A stretch of DNA of 64,000 nt from Effrenium voratum (Eukaryota; Sar; Dinophyceae; Suessiales; Symbiodiniaceae). The position numbers were made by a program, and so were the translations under genes. The notes beneath the pieces are model-generated. The model was given only the letters and a program-made list of their open reading frames with translations, did not search any database and was not told the origin of the DNA. The stretch is taken from positions 424,533-488,532 of the forward strand of contig CAUJNA010000458.1 of assembly GCA_963377175.1 (NCBI GenBank), read 5' to 3'. Shown in pieces: positions 49,801 through 55,009 of the stretch; position 1 is the stretch's first letter; every line of letters starts with the position of its first letter.

Positions 49801-52139
49801 CTTCCGCGGAGAAGGGCCGAAGGGGCCAAACCGACTTGGCCAAATCGCCAAATCGAAGCGAATCGAAAGCCGTCGAGGTGACCTGCGAGCCGGATGTCTT
49901 GGTGCGCACGCTGGGCCCGGAGGACTGGGCCTTGGTGCTGGTCTGCAGCAAGGCGCGGAAGGACGGATTCGGCGCCTCCAAAACGGGCTCGGGTTTCTGG
50001 GAGTTGGCCCCCCACCCACCCCCCCGTGTTTTGCGGCGTTAAAGGCAAACCAAAAGGAAAACCAGGCCATTGTTGGGGTCCCCTAAACAAGGGCATACCT
50101 TTTTGCTACCATATACACATGCCGGTAGACTAAATATGGATCAGGTTTCTGTTACCTCGGACTTGGGGTACCATGCTAAGAAATGTCATGCGAATGGGAA
50201 TATAGGTTTAGTTATTCGGCCTTGTGAGGTCATGTGTGCCTAGTTTATGGGTTTGGAGCGATTGGACTGATTCGCGGGGGGATTGTAAACGATTGGAAAG
50301 CCATGATTTGGGTCCAATTTCAGATTTCGGAATGCAACAATTCGCAGTTTATGTCGGCCCGGATGAGGCAACCTGGCTGATCAATGGCGGGGTGTTCCAC
50401 CCAAAAGTGATCCAGATTCCATGCGACACCTGCCCTGTTCATGCTGGATTTATGAATTTCCGAATCATGGATTCCAATCAGGATAATACAAAAATGAACC
50501 TGGCTTTCATTTACAAGCCTCAAGTATCTTGGGACTTCAAAAAAGGTCCTTTGAGATCCCAATTCTTCCAATGAACATCCGGACAGCTCCGATGGTGGGT
50601 CCAATGACGCTCTTCGGGGGGACATTTAAACATCAAAACATCGGCTTGGGCCGCACCCTGGATACATGGGGCATGCCTAGAGAGTGCATCCGTAACGATT
50701 GCCGTTCGCCCTGGGCTTCCTTCACTGAAGTCTTGGGAGGTTGGTCTTGAGCCACAGCCAGGTGACCTCCAAGATGTCGAACCAAGACATCGGGGAGGTC
50801 TGCAAGGAGCAGTTCTCCCAGGGCAAAGACGCCGTGGCCTGCAGCGACTCGGCCTGTCGTGGCGAAGGGACCGCCGGGATGGATGGATCGGCCCCACGGA
50901 AGCAGATGGAACAGAACCCTGTATGTGGGTAAGGGGATTACTCAACCAACATGAGGGAATTGTGCCATCTACTTTCACCCAACTGTAGCTTGGTCATGAA
51001 AGGGAGGCAGGGTTCGTAGCTCACGCTATCATGCGCTCCACATCAATCTGTTCTTACCATCACTCAGCGGTGGTGTTTTCTCCTTCTCTCCTTCCTACGC
51101 ATTTCGCGGCTGCACAAACTCGGTAGCCGTCTCGGCCAAACATGGTAAGGCGCTTGGAGGCAGAGCCTTGAACGGCCTCAACTCTGAAGCAAAATGCCGA
51201 TGGGCAATGTCTGGACGTCTCAGTTCCCCCCAAATTGGTTGGTGTCCTTTGTGGTTTCGCTTTAAATGCCAACCCAAAGGGGCTCCAGCGTTTGAAGAGA
51301 AACACTCAACTGAGTGGAGATTTAGGGAATCCACACTGCGTGACATGGTTGTCTTAGCTATTGGGCCATCTCTTTGGGCGCCTATTTTGCATCTTCGATC
51401 TGGAAGCCCAGTGACGGAATCTTGAGAGGTATTGATCCCAGGGACAGGATTCTGCAAATGATATTCAGCAGGCCAAGTGCTATTTTTCAGGCAATTGGCA
51501 ACTGAGTATGTGTCAAAATAGGGCGACCATGGGCGACCTCAAGCATCTGATGATTTGGCCTTTTGATTTCCCTTGGAACCAACCTGAAAAGTGCACACTC
51601 CGAAACACAGAGAGAGAAAACACAGAGAGAGACCCCTCCGCCAAAATCCGTCGCGCCTTGGGATTCTCGTGGTCCTAAACCCAAGTTTCCAGCATGGGTT
51701 TTAAAGGGGTCGTTTTTCTCCCACACCCAAAAACTGCAATTATAAGAAGAGCGACCTCAAAGGCACACGCACTTAAAAAAGGTAGGGAGGGAGGTGAACC
51801 CCGGGATTTCCCCCGGAGCTTCGTTTTCCACTTTGTGGGGTTCCACCCACCCGTCTCTTTGAGGTGGGGGGGATGGGGGCACACAAACAGACACCTCCAA
51901 AACGAAGCCCCCCAAGCAGCAAACAGACAACAACCAGGCGAGTACGAAAAGGAAGCTTCAACCCACCCCAAAAAACCCTCCCCCCCTCCTCCCCCCCAAA
52001 GAAAAGCAAGCCCCACATGCCACTGGCGGCCACAGGTCAGGCGCTCACCACGGCCGCGCGGAAGCGCGGCGCGGAGGGGAACTTGGCGGCGGTGGTCCTG
52101 CGCTTCGGCTGGGTGGCCTTCCGCGAGGACTTCCTGTGA
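16728..52139 (+). CDS. 24-exon gene: DPxD/YW modules, cold-shock-like domain, C-terminal PP2C pseudophosphatase
   Basis: Assembled by eye from exons whose phases all fit; coding length 1936 nt, 644 complete residues plus the stop; the 5' end is missing. Order: charged helix and W-rich segment (exons 1-3), basic coiled segment (4), two DP[DE]D..EL..Y.G.F...E[IL]..YW modules (5-8), a cold-shock-like barrel (9-11) and a PPM/PP2C domain (12-24). PP2C landmarks in order: NQV, LLDGHCGG, DGSLGG, WCGDSRAVLL, ALSEDHVP, VKNAGGKVLD, TRSFGDIRLK, EPDV, MSNQD, RKRGAEGN. Known PP2Cs bind metal through the D of the N-terminal ED/QD, DGH, the later DG and the final DN. Here DGH is kept; the others read NQV, SK and GN. 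Loss of three ligands argues for a non-catalytic scaffold or substrate-binding protein. Donors are about half GC. Exon edges are inferred, not verified. Confidence 0.75.
17125..17225 (+). CDS. Exon 2
   Basis: Acceptor ATCCCCAG, GC donor GCGCAG, ends in phase 2. Encodes a W-rich beta-like stretch: YIRSCEGELWGRVVADQG then RSWQLAS. Joins exon 1 in phase 0. Confidence 0.55.
17226..20925. other. Intron 2, 3.7 kb
   Basis: Between exons 2 and 3. Contains an introner-like segment near 17355-17400 and a (CA)n tract at 20776-20789. No internal exon supported. Confidence 0.4.
20926..21042 (+). CDS. Exon 3
   Basis: Acceptor CACACCCAG, donor GTGGTG. Best frame contains VSVLDGLAEKRCPGTRQAVA and fits phase 2 at both ends. 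Other frames are also open, so the frame choice rests on phase agreement. Confidence 0.45.
21625..21694 (+). CDS. Exon 4
   Basis: Acceptor CATCCAAG, donor GTTTGC. Encodes RQEEEALHAKREAARRRRK and a few more basic residues; runs directly into exon 5 in phase 0. Confidence 0.6.
22384..22460 (+). CDS. Exon 5, first DPDD module (N half)
   Basis: Acceptor TTGCAG, GC donor GCCTAG, phase 2. Encodes RRHQDEERRVDPDDNKSY then TWEEL. The split codon ag|g joins exon 6 to give ...WEELRARYCG, matching the second module. Confidence 0.75.
23365..23428 (+). CDS. Exon 6, first DPDD module (C half)
   Basis: Acceptor GCGCCAG, GC donor GCTCGG. Encodes ARYCGMFSEKELLEYWNKD; phase 0 end. Confidence 0.75.
25193..25220 (+). 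CDS. Exon 7, 28-nt microexon
   Basis: Acceptor CCAGGCCAG, GC donor GCCAGC, phase 1. Encodes SEKRRDPED plus a base; joining to exon 8 completes DPEDG. The short length makes it less certain alone, but the motif and phase fit both neighbours. Confidence 0.5.
25869..25970 (-). repeat. Interstitial telomere-like repeats (CCCTAAACCTA)n
   Basis: At least seven near-identical units of CCCTAAACCTA, with CCCTAAA as the constant core. CCCTAAA/TTTAGGG is the telomere repeat known from dinoflagellates and plants. Inside an intron of the phosphatase-like gene; degenerate flanking units extend to about 26000. Confidence 0.7.
26069..26205 (+). repeat. Degenerate tandem repeat, unit about 25 bp
   Basis: Five to six units of a TTCTACTCCCTGTCGGTG-like sequence immediately upstream of exon 8; may act as a polypyrimidine-rich intron end. 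Confidence 0.6.
26279..26349 (+). CDS. Exon 8, second DPED module
   Basis: Acceptor GCTTCGAG, GC donor GCTCAC. Encodes FDELTRKYRGTF then TLTEIEGYWLE, aligned with exons 5-6 (EL.....Y.G.F...E...YW). Confidence 0.75.
26350..33132. other. Intron 8, 6.8 kb, largest in the model
   Basis: Contains a C run at 27292-27307, (CA) tracts near 28000 and 31983, the inverted repeat at 29176-29321, and a low-complexity TTTAGT/ATTGG-rich stretch at 30720-30800. A coding-like stretch (31655-31845, FAAWRAMKRLTDGKTPADAW...) could be an unplaced exon or a relic; its phase was not resolved. Confidence 0.4.
29176..29321. mobile_element. Short inverted-repeat element
   Basis: GTACATACCCCTT at 29176 faces AAGGGGTATGTAC near 29309-29321, and inner copies of TACCCCTT/AAGGGGTA make nested inverted repeats. 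About 146 bp, no ORF: a foldback or MITE-like element. Confidence 0.55.
33133..33241 (+). CDS. Exon 9, start of cold-shock-like domain
   Basis: Acceptor GAAACCAG, GC donor GCTTGG, phase 1. Encodes QAKEKRQKDSEHGRG, then YGTVLWYNGRRQTGRVLCDD. The pattern G-T-V-x-W-[FY]-N...G.[VI]..DDG is that of a cold-shock barrel (RNP1-like strands less conserved). Confidence 0.7.
34013..34085 (+). CDS. Exon 10, middle of cold-shock-like domain
   Basis: Strong acceptor TTTTGCAG; likely GC donor GCGCCT (phase 2), alternative GTGACA at 34112. Encodes EELIIPEGGAMNRNMVPLTP then AGL; corresponds to the [DE][DE]LF[VI]..... segment of cold-shock domains. Confidence 0.65.
34140..34265 (+). repeat. Degenerate GAACCCTCGCG tandem repeat
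   Basis: About nine units of GAACCCTCGCG (10-14 bp, with variants GAACGCTCGCG and GAACCCCCGCG) directly downstream of exon 10. Confidence 0.65.
35839..35935 (+). CDS. Exon 11, end of cold-shock-like domain
   Basis: Acceptor CCGTCCAG, donor GTGCCT. Encodes HGTRVRCMPAKRNGAWHCVS, then VRPAESKQQGLT. The G..V.......G..A..V pattern closes the barrel. Confidence 0.65.
36330..36560 (+). repeat. Degenerate GAGTCGAGA-rich repeat
   Basis: Many imperfect copies of GAGAGTC/GAGTCGAGA with variable spacing. No coding potential seen. Confidence 0.55.
36747..36787 (+). CDS. Exon 12, N-terminus of PP2C domain
   Basis: Acceptor GACCAAG, donor GTTCTT, phase 2. Encodes VGVDNQVNFRGAG. In active PP2Cs this position usually reads [NE][QE]D; here V replaces the metal-binding Asp. 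Confidence 0.5.
37392..37437 (+). CDS. Exon 13
   Basis: Acceptor CAAATCAG, donor GTTTGT. Encodes LGNFHELAWEKHQMK and joins exons 12 and 14 in phase. Confidence 0.5.
37821..37962 (+). repeat. Two-copy tandem duplication, unit about 69 bp
   Basis: Segments starting GGACTGCAACAAAAACCCAA at 37823 and 37892 are nearly identical. Each contains CCTCCA...TGGAGG inverted arms. Confidence 0.75.
38304..38400. mobile_element. Introner-like insertion before exon 14
   Basis: Starts GTGTCTTTTTGGGGG and contains GGTTGTCCTTTTGGTT...CAAAAACCACC, a core shared with the other copies. Ends 27 bases upstream of exon 14, so it may supply part of the intron 3' end. Confidence 0.55.
38427..38534 (+). CDS. Exon 14, PP2C DGH motif
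   Basis: Acceptor TCGCCGTAG, canonical donor GTGAGT; exactly 36 codons, phase 0. Encodes DIGFLIGLLDGHCGGASAAH, then VAHGFPKILHDVYSFE. LLDGH.GG..AA is the PP2C signature with the Asp and Gly metal ligands intact. Confidence 0.85.
39643..39750. mobile_element. Introner-like insertion in intron 14
   Basis: Bounded by GTGTTTCTCGAAAA and TTTTGAGAAAC; inside is TTTTGGCTACCCGTTG...ACCCAAAGGGG. Confidence 0.55.
39941..39990 (+). CDS. Exon 15, PP2C helix
   Basis: Acceptor AACCGAG, GC donor GCGAGT, phase 2. Encodes LLRDTLRAACRAADAW. The reading frame is open further upstream to 39913, so the 5' edge may be earlier. Confidence 0.6.
40543..40619 (+). CDS. Exon 16, PP2C
   Basis: Acceptor CACCGACAG, GC donor GCCAGG, phase 1. 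Encodes KGPARAEEKDLMHKASQGHW then TDGSL, equivalent to the stretch before and including dGST in PP2Cs. Confidence 0.65.
41563..41600 (+). CDS. Exon 17, 38-nt PP2C beta strand
   Basis: Acceptor CTGATGCAG, donor GTGTCC. Encodes GTVVSTVVVAVV and links DGSLG to AWCGDSRAV in phase, which is what a PP2C needs at this point. Confidence 0.65.
41601..43564. other. Intron 17
   Basis: No exon seen. Holds introner-like copies at 43082-43162 and near 43315-43390, and a CGCGCGCG run just before exon 18. Confidence 0.4.
43082..43162. mobile_element. Introner-like insertion, complete 81 bp
   Basis: Perfect ends GTGTTTCT (43082-43089) and AGAAACAC (43155-43162). Interior holds CCCCCCAAGTTGCTTTCC and AAAAACCATCCG, the degenerate core of the family. 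Encodes nothing. Confidence 0.65.
43565..43650 (+). CDS. Exon 18, PP2C GDSRAV motif
   Basis: Acceptor CACATCGAG, GC donor GCTGTC, phase 2. Encodes AWCGDSRAVLLHGRRAIALS then EDHVPKRT: the classic GDSRAVL....A..LS.DH.P segment. Confidence 0.85.
43859..43946. mobile_element. Introner-like insertion
   Basis: Left end CTCAGACACACCC, core GGTTGTCCTTTGGATTTCC and TACCAACCGAAAGGGG, right end TTTGAGAAACAC. A partial copy in the opposite orientation abuts it on the left (43788-43858). Confidence 0.6.
45901..45956 (+). repeat. TCCC then TC simple repeat
   Basis: (TCCC)n followed by (TC)n; 108 bases upstream of exon 19, probably a pyrimidine tract. Confidence 0.85.
46063..46162 (+). CDS. Exon 19, PP2C AGG.V motif
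   Basis: Acceptor ACTGGCAG, donor GTAGCC. Encodes KDEYNRVKNAGGKVLDFGGQ then LKAEISGSWLGNE; matches the E..R....GG.V segment after LS.DH.P. Confidence 0.8.
47296..47352. mobile_element. Introner-like core copy in intron 19
   Basis: GGTTTCCTTTTGGACTCCC ... ACCAACCAAAAGGGCATC ... ACTTTGAGAG; the same core as the copy at 43859-43946. Confidence 0.5.
47628..47647. repeat. (AT)n tract
   Basis: Alternating AT about 40 bases before exon 20. Confidence 0.9.
47686..47782 (+). CDS. Exon 20, insertion in PP2C loop
   Basis: Acceptor TGCCGGAG, donor GTGCCT, phase 1. Encodes VGRRDKYKEKKSSGPEIL and a Ser-rich end; a charged insertion between the GG.V strand and the SRSFGD strand. Confidence 0.65.
48482..48580 (+). 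CDS. Exon 21, PP2C RSFGD motif
   Basis: Acceptor GCGTGCGCAG, GC donor GCTTGT, phase 1. Encodes AFKDLQWLGTTRSFGDIRLK then APHNIAPWTRAE; T/S-R-S-F-G-D..LK is diagnostic. Confidence 0.85.
48600..48684. mobile_element. Introner-like insertion 19 bases after exon 21
   Basis: Ends CGTTTCTGAAAA and TTAAGAAACAC; interior has GGAAACC and GGTTTCC inverted segments. Placed so close to the donor that it may have created the intron start. Confidence 0.55.
48786..49110 (+). pseudogene. Frameshifted coding-like fragment inside intron 21
   Basis: One frame reads ERWAQEFGTQDYTKRGSWIP and on to about 49010; the adjacent frame then reads HHRDAYKHVFSDFSFAWPSE and RVNSWWHGKV. Both look like real protein but need a frame change. 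Probably a relic of a mobile element; not recognised. Confidence 0.3.
49870..49952 (+). CDS. Exon 22, PP2C EPDV and degenerate DG motif
   Basis: Acceptor ATCGAAAG, GC donor GCGCGG (alternative GTCTGC at 49941). Encodes VEVTCEPDVLVRTLGPED then WALVLVCSK. Active enzymes read [AV]CDG..D here; S-K replaces D-G. Confidence 0.7.
50762..50855 (+). CDS. Exon 23, PP2C MSNQ[DE] motif
   Basis: Acceptor ACAGCCAG, donor GTCGTG, phase 1. Encodes VTSKMSNQDIGEVCKEQF then SQGKDAVACSDSA. With exon 22 it aligns residue for residue with CDGLWDVMSNQE-type segments. Confidence 0.75.
51217..51306. mobile_element. Introner-like insertion in intron 23
   Basis: Left end GTCTCAGTTCCCCCC, core GGTTGGTGTCCTTTGTGG and GCCAACCCAAAGGGGCTCC, right end GAAGAGAAACAC. 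Confidence 0.6.
52036..52139 (+). CDS. Exon 24, terminal PP2C exon
   Basis: Acceptor GGCCACAG; ends at TGA 52137-52139. Encodes QALTTAARKRGAEGNLAAVV then LRFGWVAFREDFL. The motif RG[ST].DN is RGAEGN here: Asn kept, metal-binding Asp lost. Confidence 0.8.
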
Positions 52140-52240
52140 CTTGGCGCAGGTGCGGGTGCCTGTGAGGTCCGGTGTGGGTTTGTGGGCGGTGGGGAGAAGG
52201 GGGGGAGGGGATGCGGGATTTTGGATATGTGTGTGTATTA

Positions 52241-52272
<32 letters not shown>

Positions 52273-53199
52273 GTGATTGTGTATGTGTATTTGTTGTTTT
52301 TGAGGGTAACCCTTTCTACGCTGGCATTTGTGGGGTTTGGGAGAAAAAGGCCCCTAGGCCACTTTCTGTGATACTGGGGATTCCCGTTTCTGGGGGCGCT
52401 GTATGTGTGTGTGTGTGTGTTTTTTTTGAGGGTACCCTTGACACCTAGTTTATATATGGAACCAGCAGGAAAACCAGCCATACTTGTATGTGGTCCCGCA
52501 GATGGGTGCGCGGCGCACGCATTCTGGGCCATTTTTTGGATCTAGCGGTAAAACGAGCGAACCCGTGATCAAGATGTCGTGAAGATTCCTCATTATTTTG
52601 GTTTGCCCAGTTTTGTTTTGCTATACCACTCCCTTAAATTTTGAATGGGAAAGGGGGGAGTGACACCTGCGTTTCTATGTATGGTGTCTTTTTTTCGTGT
52701 TGGCTTGTCTCCCACTTAGATATGGAACCTGCAAATCGGCTTCGGTTTTCTGCTGGTGCTGGTTTCCCTTTGAAAACAATCCCACAAATAAGGTACCCCC
52801 AAAGATGCGTTTCTGGCCTCAGCTTGGGCGCGAATGAATGGAAAACATTTTCCAGTGTCATCTATTTCTCCAAAAGGACACCGGACGCCGGGGGAATTGG
52901 CATGTTGTAAATCGGATGGATTTGCTTTCGGGCGGTGCATGCGCTGCTCTCGCGATTTTTTGGTTTACCACATGGAATGCTTCTGGTAGCCTGGAAGCCC
53001 AGTTCTCTCACTTACACTGTTTTTGTGGGTGTGCTTTTCAAGTGTGCTGAACGCCCCACATGGGGGGGAATCTTTTGATTTTGTTTTGTTCAATCCAGCT
53101 TCAATAAAAGAGTGCCCTCGCAAAAGAACGATGCAAATTCCGGTGTGAGTGTGTGTGTGTGTGTGCTTGTTTTTTTTTTTTTTTTTTGTGTGTGTTTGC
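52140..53199. other. 3' flank of the phosphatase-like gene
   Basis: No exon supported. Contains (AT)n, a (TG)n-T-run-GAGGGTACCC motif at 52405-52438, and (TG)n plus a T run at 53145-53187. A polyadenylation signal cannot be assigned. Confidence 0.4.
52250..52272. repeat. (AT)n tract
   Basis: Alternating AT about 110 bases past the stop of the phosphatase-like gene, followed by a T-rich stretch and GAGGGTAACCC. Confidence 0.85.
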
Positions 53200-53243
53200 G
53201 TGTTTACTTGTTTGTTTGTTTGTTTGTTTGTTTGTTTGGTTGG

Positions 53244-53278
<35 letters not shown>

Positions 53279-53650
53279 TTTGCGTGTTTGTGTTTGCTTG
53301 CTTGCTTGCGCGCTCGCATTTCTTGCTTGCGTGACGCGGCCTATTCGTTTTGTTTGGTTGTTTGTTTGTTTGCCTGCCTGCCTGCCTGCCTGTCTCTTTA
53401 TTTGACTTGTTTATTTGGTTGCATTGTGTGTTTGTTTAATTGGTGGTGTGTTTGGTATGATTTTTTTTTGTGTTTGTGTGGTTGTTTGTTTTTTTGTTTG
53501 TTTGTTTGTTTTGTTTGTTTGTTTTGTTGGTTGGTTTGTTTGTTTGTTGGTCGATTTGGTGTGGTTTGGTTTGGTTTAGTTGGTTTGGTTTGTGTGGTTG
53601 TTTGTATGTTTGCTTCTTTCGTTCTTTCTGTCTTTCTTTCTGGGTTTGTT
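53200..53650 (+). repeat. TTTG/TTGA tetranucleotide arrays
   Basis: (TTTG)n, then (GATT)n, then CTTG/CCTG and more TTTG tracts, all T/G-rich on the + strand. ORFs full of Cys/Leu/Phe/Val here are readings of the repeat. Confidence 0.85.
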
Positions 53651-53667
53651 CTGGGCTCCGTCGTCCT

Positions 53668-54786
53668 GTAAACGCGCGCTCAAGCGCCAGTGGTTTCCCC
53701 ACTGTAATGGACACACAACTCTTCAAATCATATGATTTTTTTCACACATTTCGAGCGTCTCCGCCATCCGCGCCGCAAAACGCACATTGCACAGAAATTG
53801 AAAGTTTTTGACCACGTCCAGCGCATGACTTGCATGCACTGCACACGCGCATTGCACTGCTCCAATGTATCCGCTCAGCACTGCGCACATGCTGGCACAT
53901 GATAAGCACACCCGCTCCAGTGCATCCGCTCAGCACTGCGCACATGCTGGCACATGATAAGCACACCCGCTCCAGGGCATCCGATCAGCACTGCGCACAT
54001 GCTGGCACATGATACGCACACCCGCTCCAGCGTATCCGCTCAGCAGTGCGCGCATGCCGGCACATGATAAGCACTGCGCACATGCTGGCACATGATAAGC
54101 ACACCCGCTCCAGTGTATCCGCTCAGCACTGAGCACATGCTGGCACATGATATGCACACCCGCTCCACTGTATCCGCTCAGCATACATGCAGGCACAGGA
54201 CAAGCACACCCGCTCCAGCGTATCCGCTCAGCCGTGCGTACATGCTGGCACATGATAAGCACACCCGCTCCAGTGTATCCGCTCAGCACTGCGCACACGC
54301 TGGCGCATCATAAGCACCCCCGCTCCAGTGTATCCGCTCAGCACTGCGCACATGCTGGCACATGATAAGCACACTCGCTCCAGCGTATCCGCTCAGCAGT
54401 GCGCACACGCTGGCACATGATAAGCACACCCGCTCCAGTGTATCCGCTCATCACTGCGCACATGCAGGCACATTATAAGCACACCCGCTCCAATGTATCC
54501 GCTCGGAACTGCGCACATGCTGGGACATGATAAGCGCACCCGCTCCAGCGTATCCACTTAGCACTCCGCACATGCTGGCACATGATAAGCACACCCGCTC
54601 CAGCGTATCCGCTCAGCAGTGCGCGCATGCTGGTGCAGATTTGAAAAAGGCAGGATCTTTGGCGGCAGCAATTCTGAGCACAGCAAGGTCGTCGATCCCT
54701 GTGAACTGCCAACGAAAATCAAGGTGCCTTTTCGAAACCCACTGTAAACGAGGGGCGTGACGTTCTTGTTTTTTTCGCGCGTTTAC
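53668..54786. mobile_element. Inverted-repeat-bounded segment carrying the minisatellite
   Basis: GTAAACGCGCG (53668-53678) is exactly complementary to CGCGCGTTTAC (54776-54786). The 1.1 kb between holds the 55-bp minisatellite. TTTG arrays flank it on both sides. No transposase ORF; could be a non-autonomous element or a chance inverted pair. Confidence 0.4.
53861..54630 (+). repeat. 55-bp minisatellite, about 14 copies
   Basis: Unit contains CCGCTCCAGTGTATCCGCTC, AGCACTGCGCACATGCTGGC and ACATGATAAGCACAC. Copies are 80-95% alike by eye with scattered point changes and one shortened copy. No spacers, so not CRISPR. Unit length is not a multiple of three, hence shadow ORFs in several frames. 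Confidence 0.95.
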
Positions 54787-54865
54787 GGGTCGATGAAGCG
54801 TTGTTCTGTCTGTGTGTTTTGTCCTTTGCATTTGTGTTGGCGTGTTGGCGTGTTGGCGTGTTGGC

Positions 54866-54995
54866 GTGTTTGTTTGTTTGTTTGGTTGGTTGCTTTGTTT
54901 GTTTGTTTGTTTGTTTGTTTGTTTGTTTGTTTGTTTGTTTGTTTGGTTGTTGTTGTTTTTTTGCTTGTTTGTTTGTTTGTTTGTTTGTTTGTGTT
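54866..54995 (+). repeat. (TTTG)n array
   Basis: Long TTTG/GTTT array with a short GTTGTTG interruption, preceded by four copies of TTGGCGTG. Confidence 0.9.
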
Positions 54996-55009
54996 TTTCA
55001 TGGTTCGTT

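Noticed and set aside
49442..50086. 214-codon ORF
   Set aside because: Mostly a shadow frame across exon 22 and its introns; the exon 22 frame has the PP2C motif.
51694..52371. 225-codon + ORF and 285-codon - ORF (51675-52532)
   Set aside because: They overlap the true terminal exon in another frame and are otherwise low-complexity intron or flank sequence.
53861..54630. Regular repeat array as a CRISPR
   Set aside because: Units are directly adjacent with no unique spacers, and the setting is eukaryotic.
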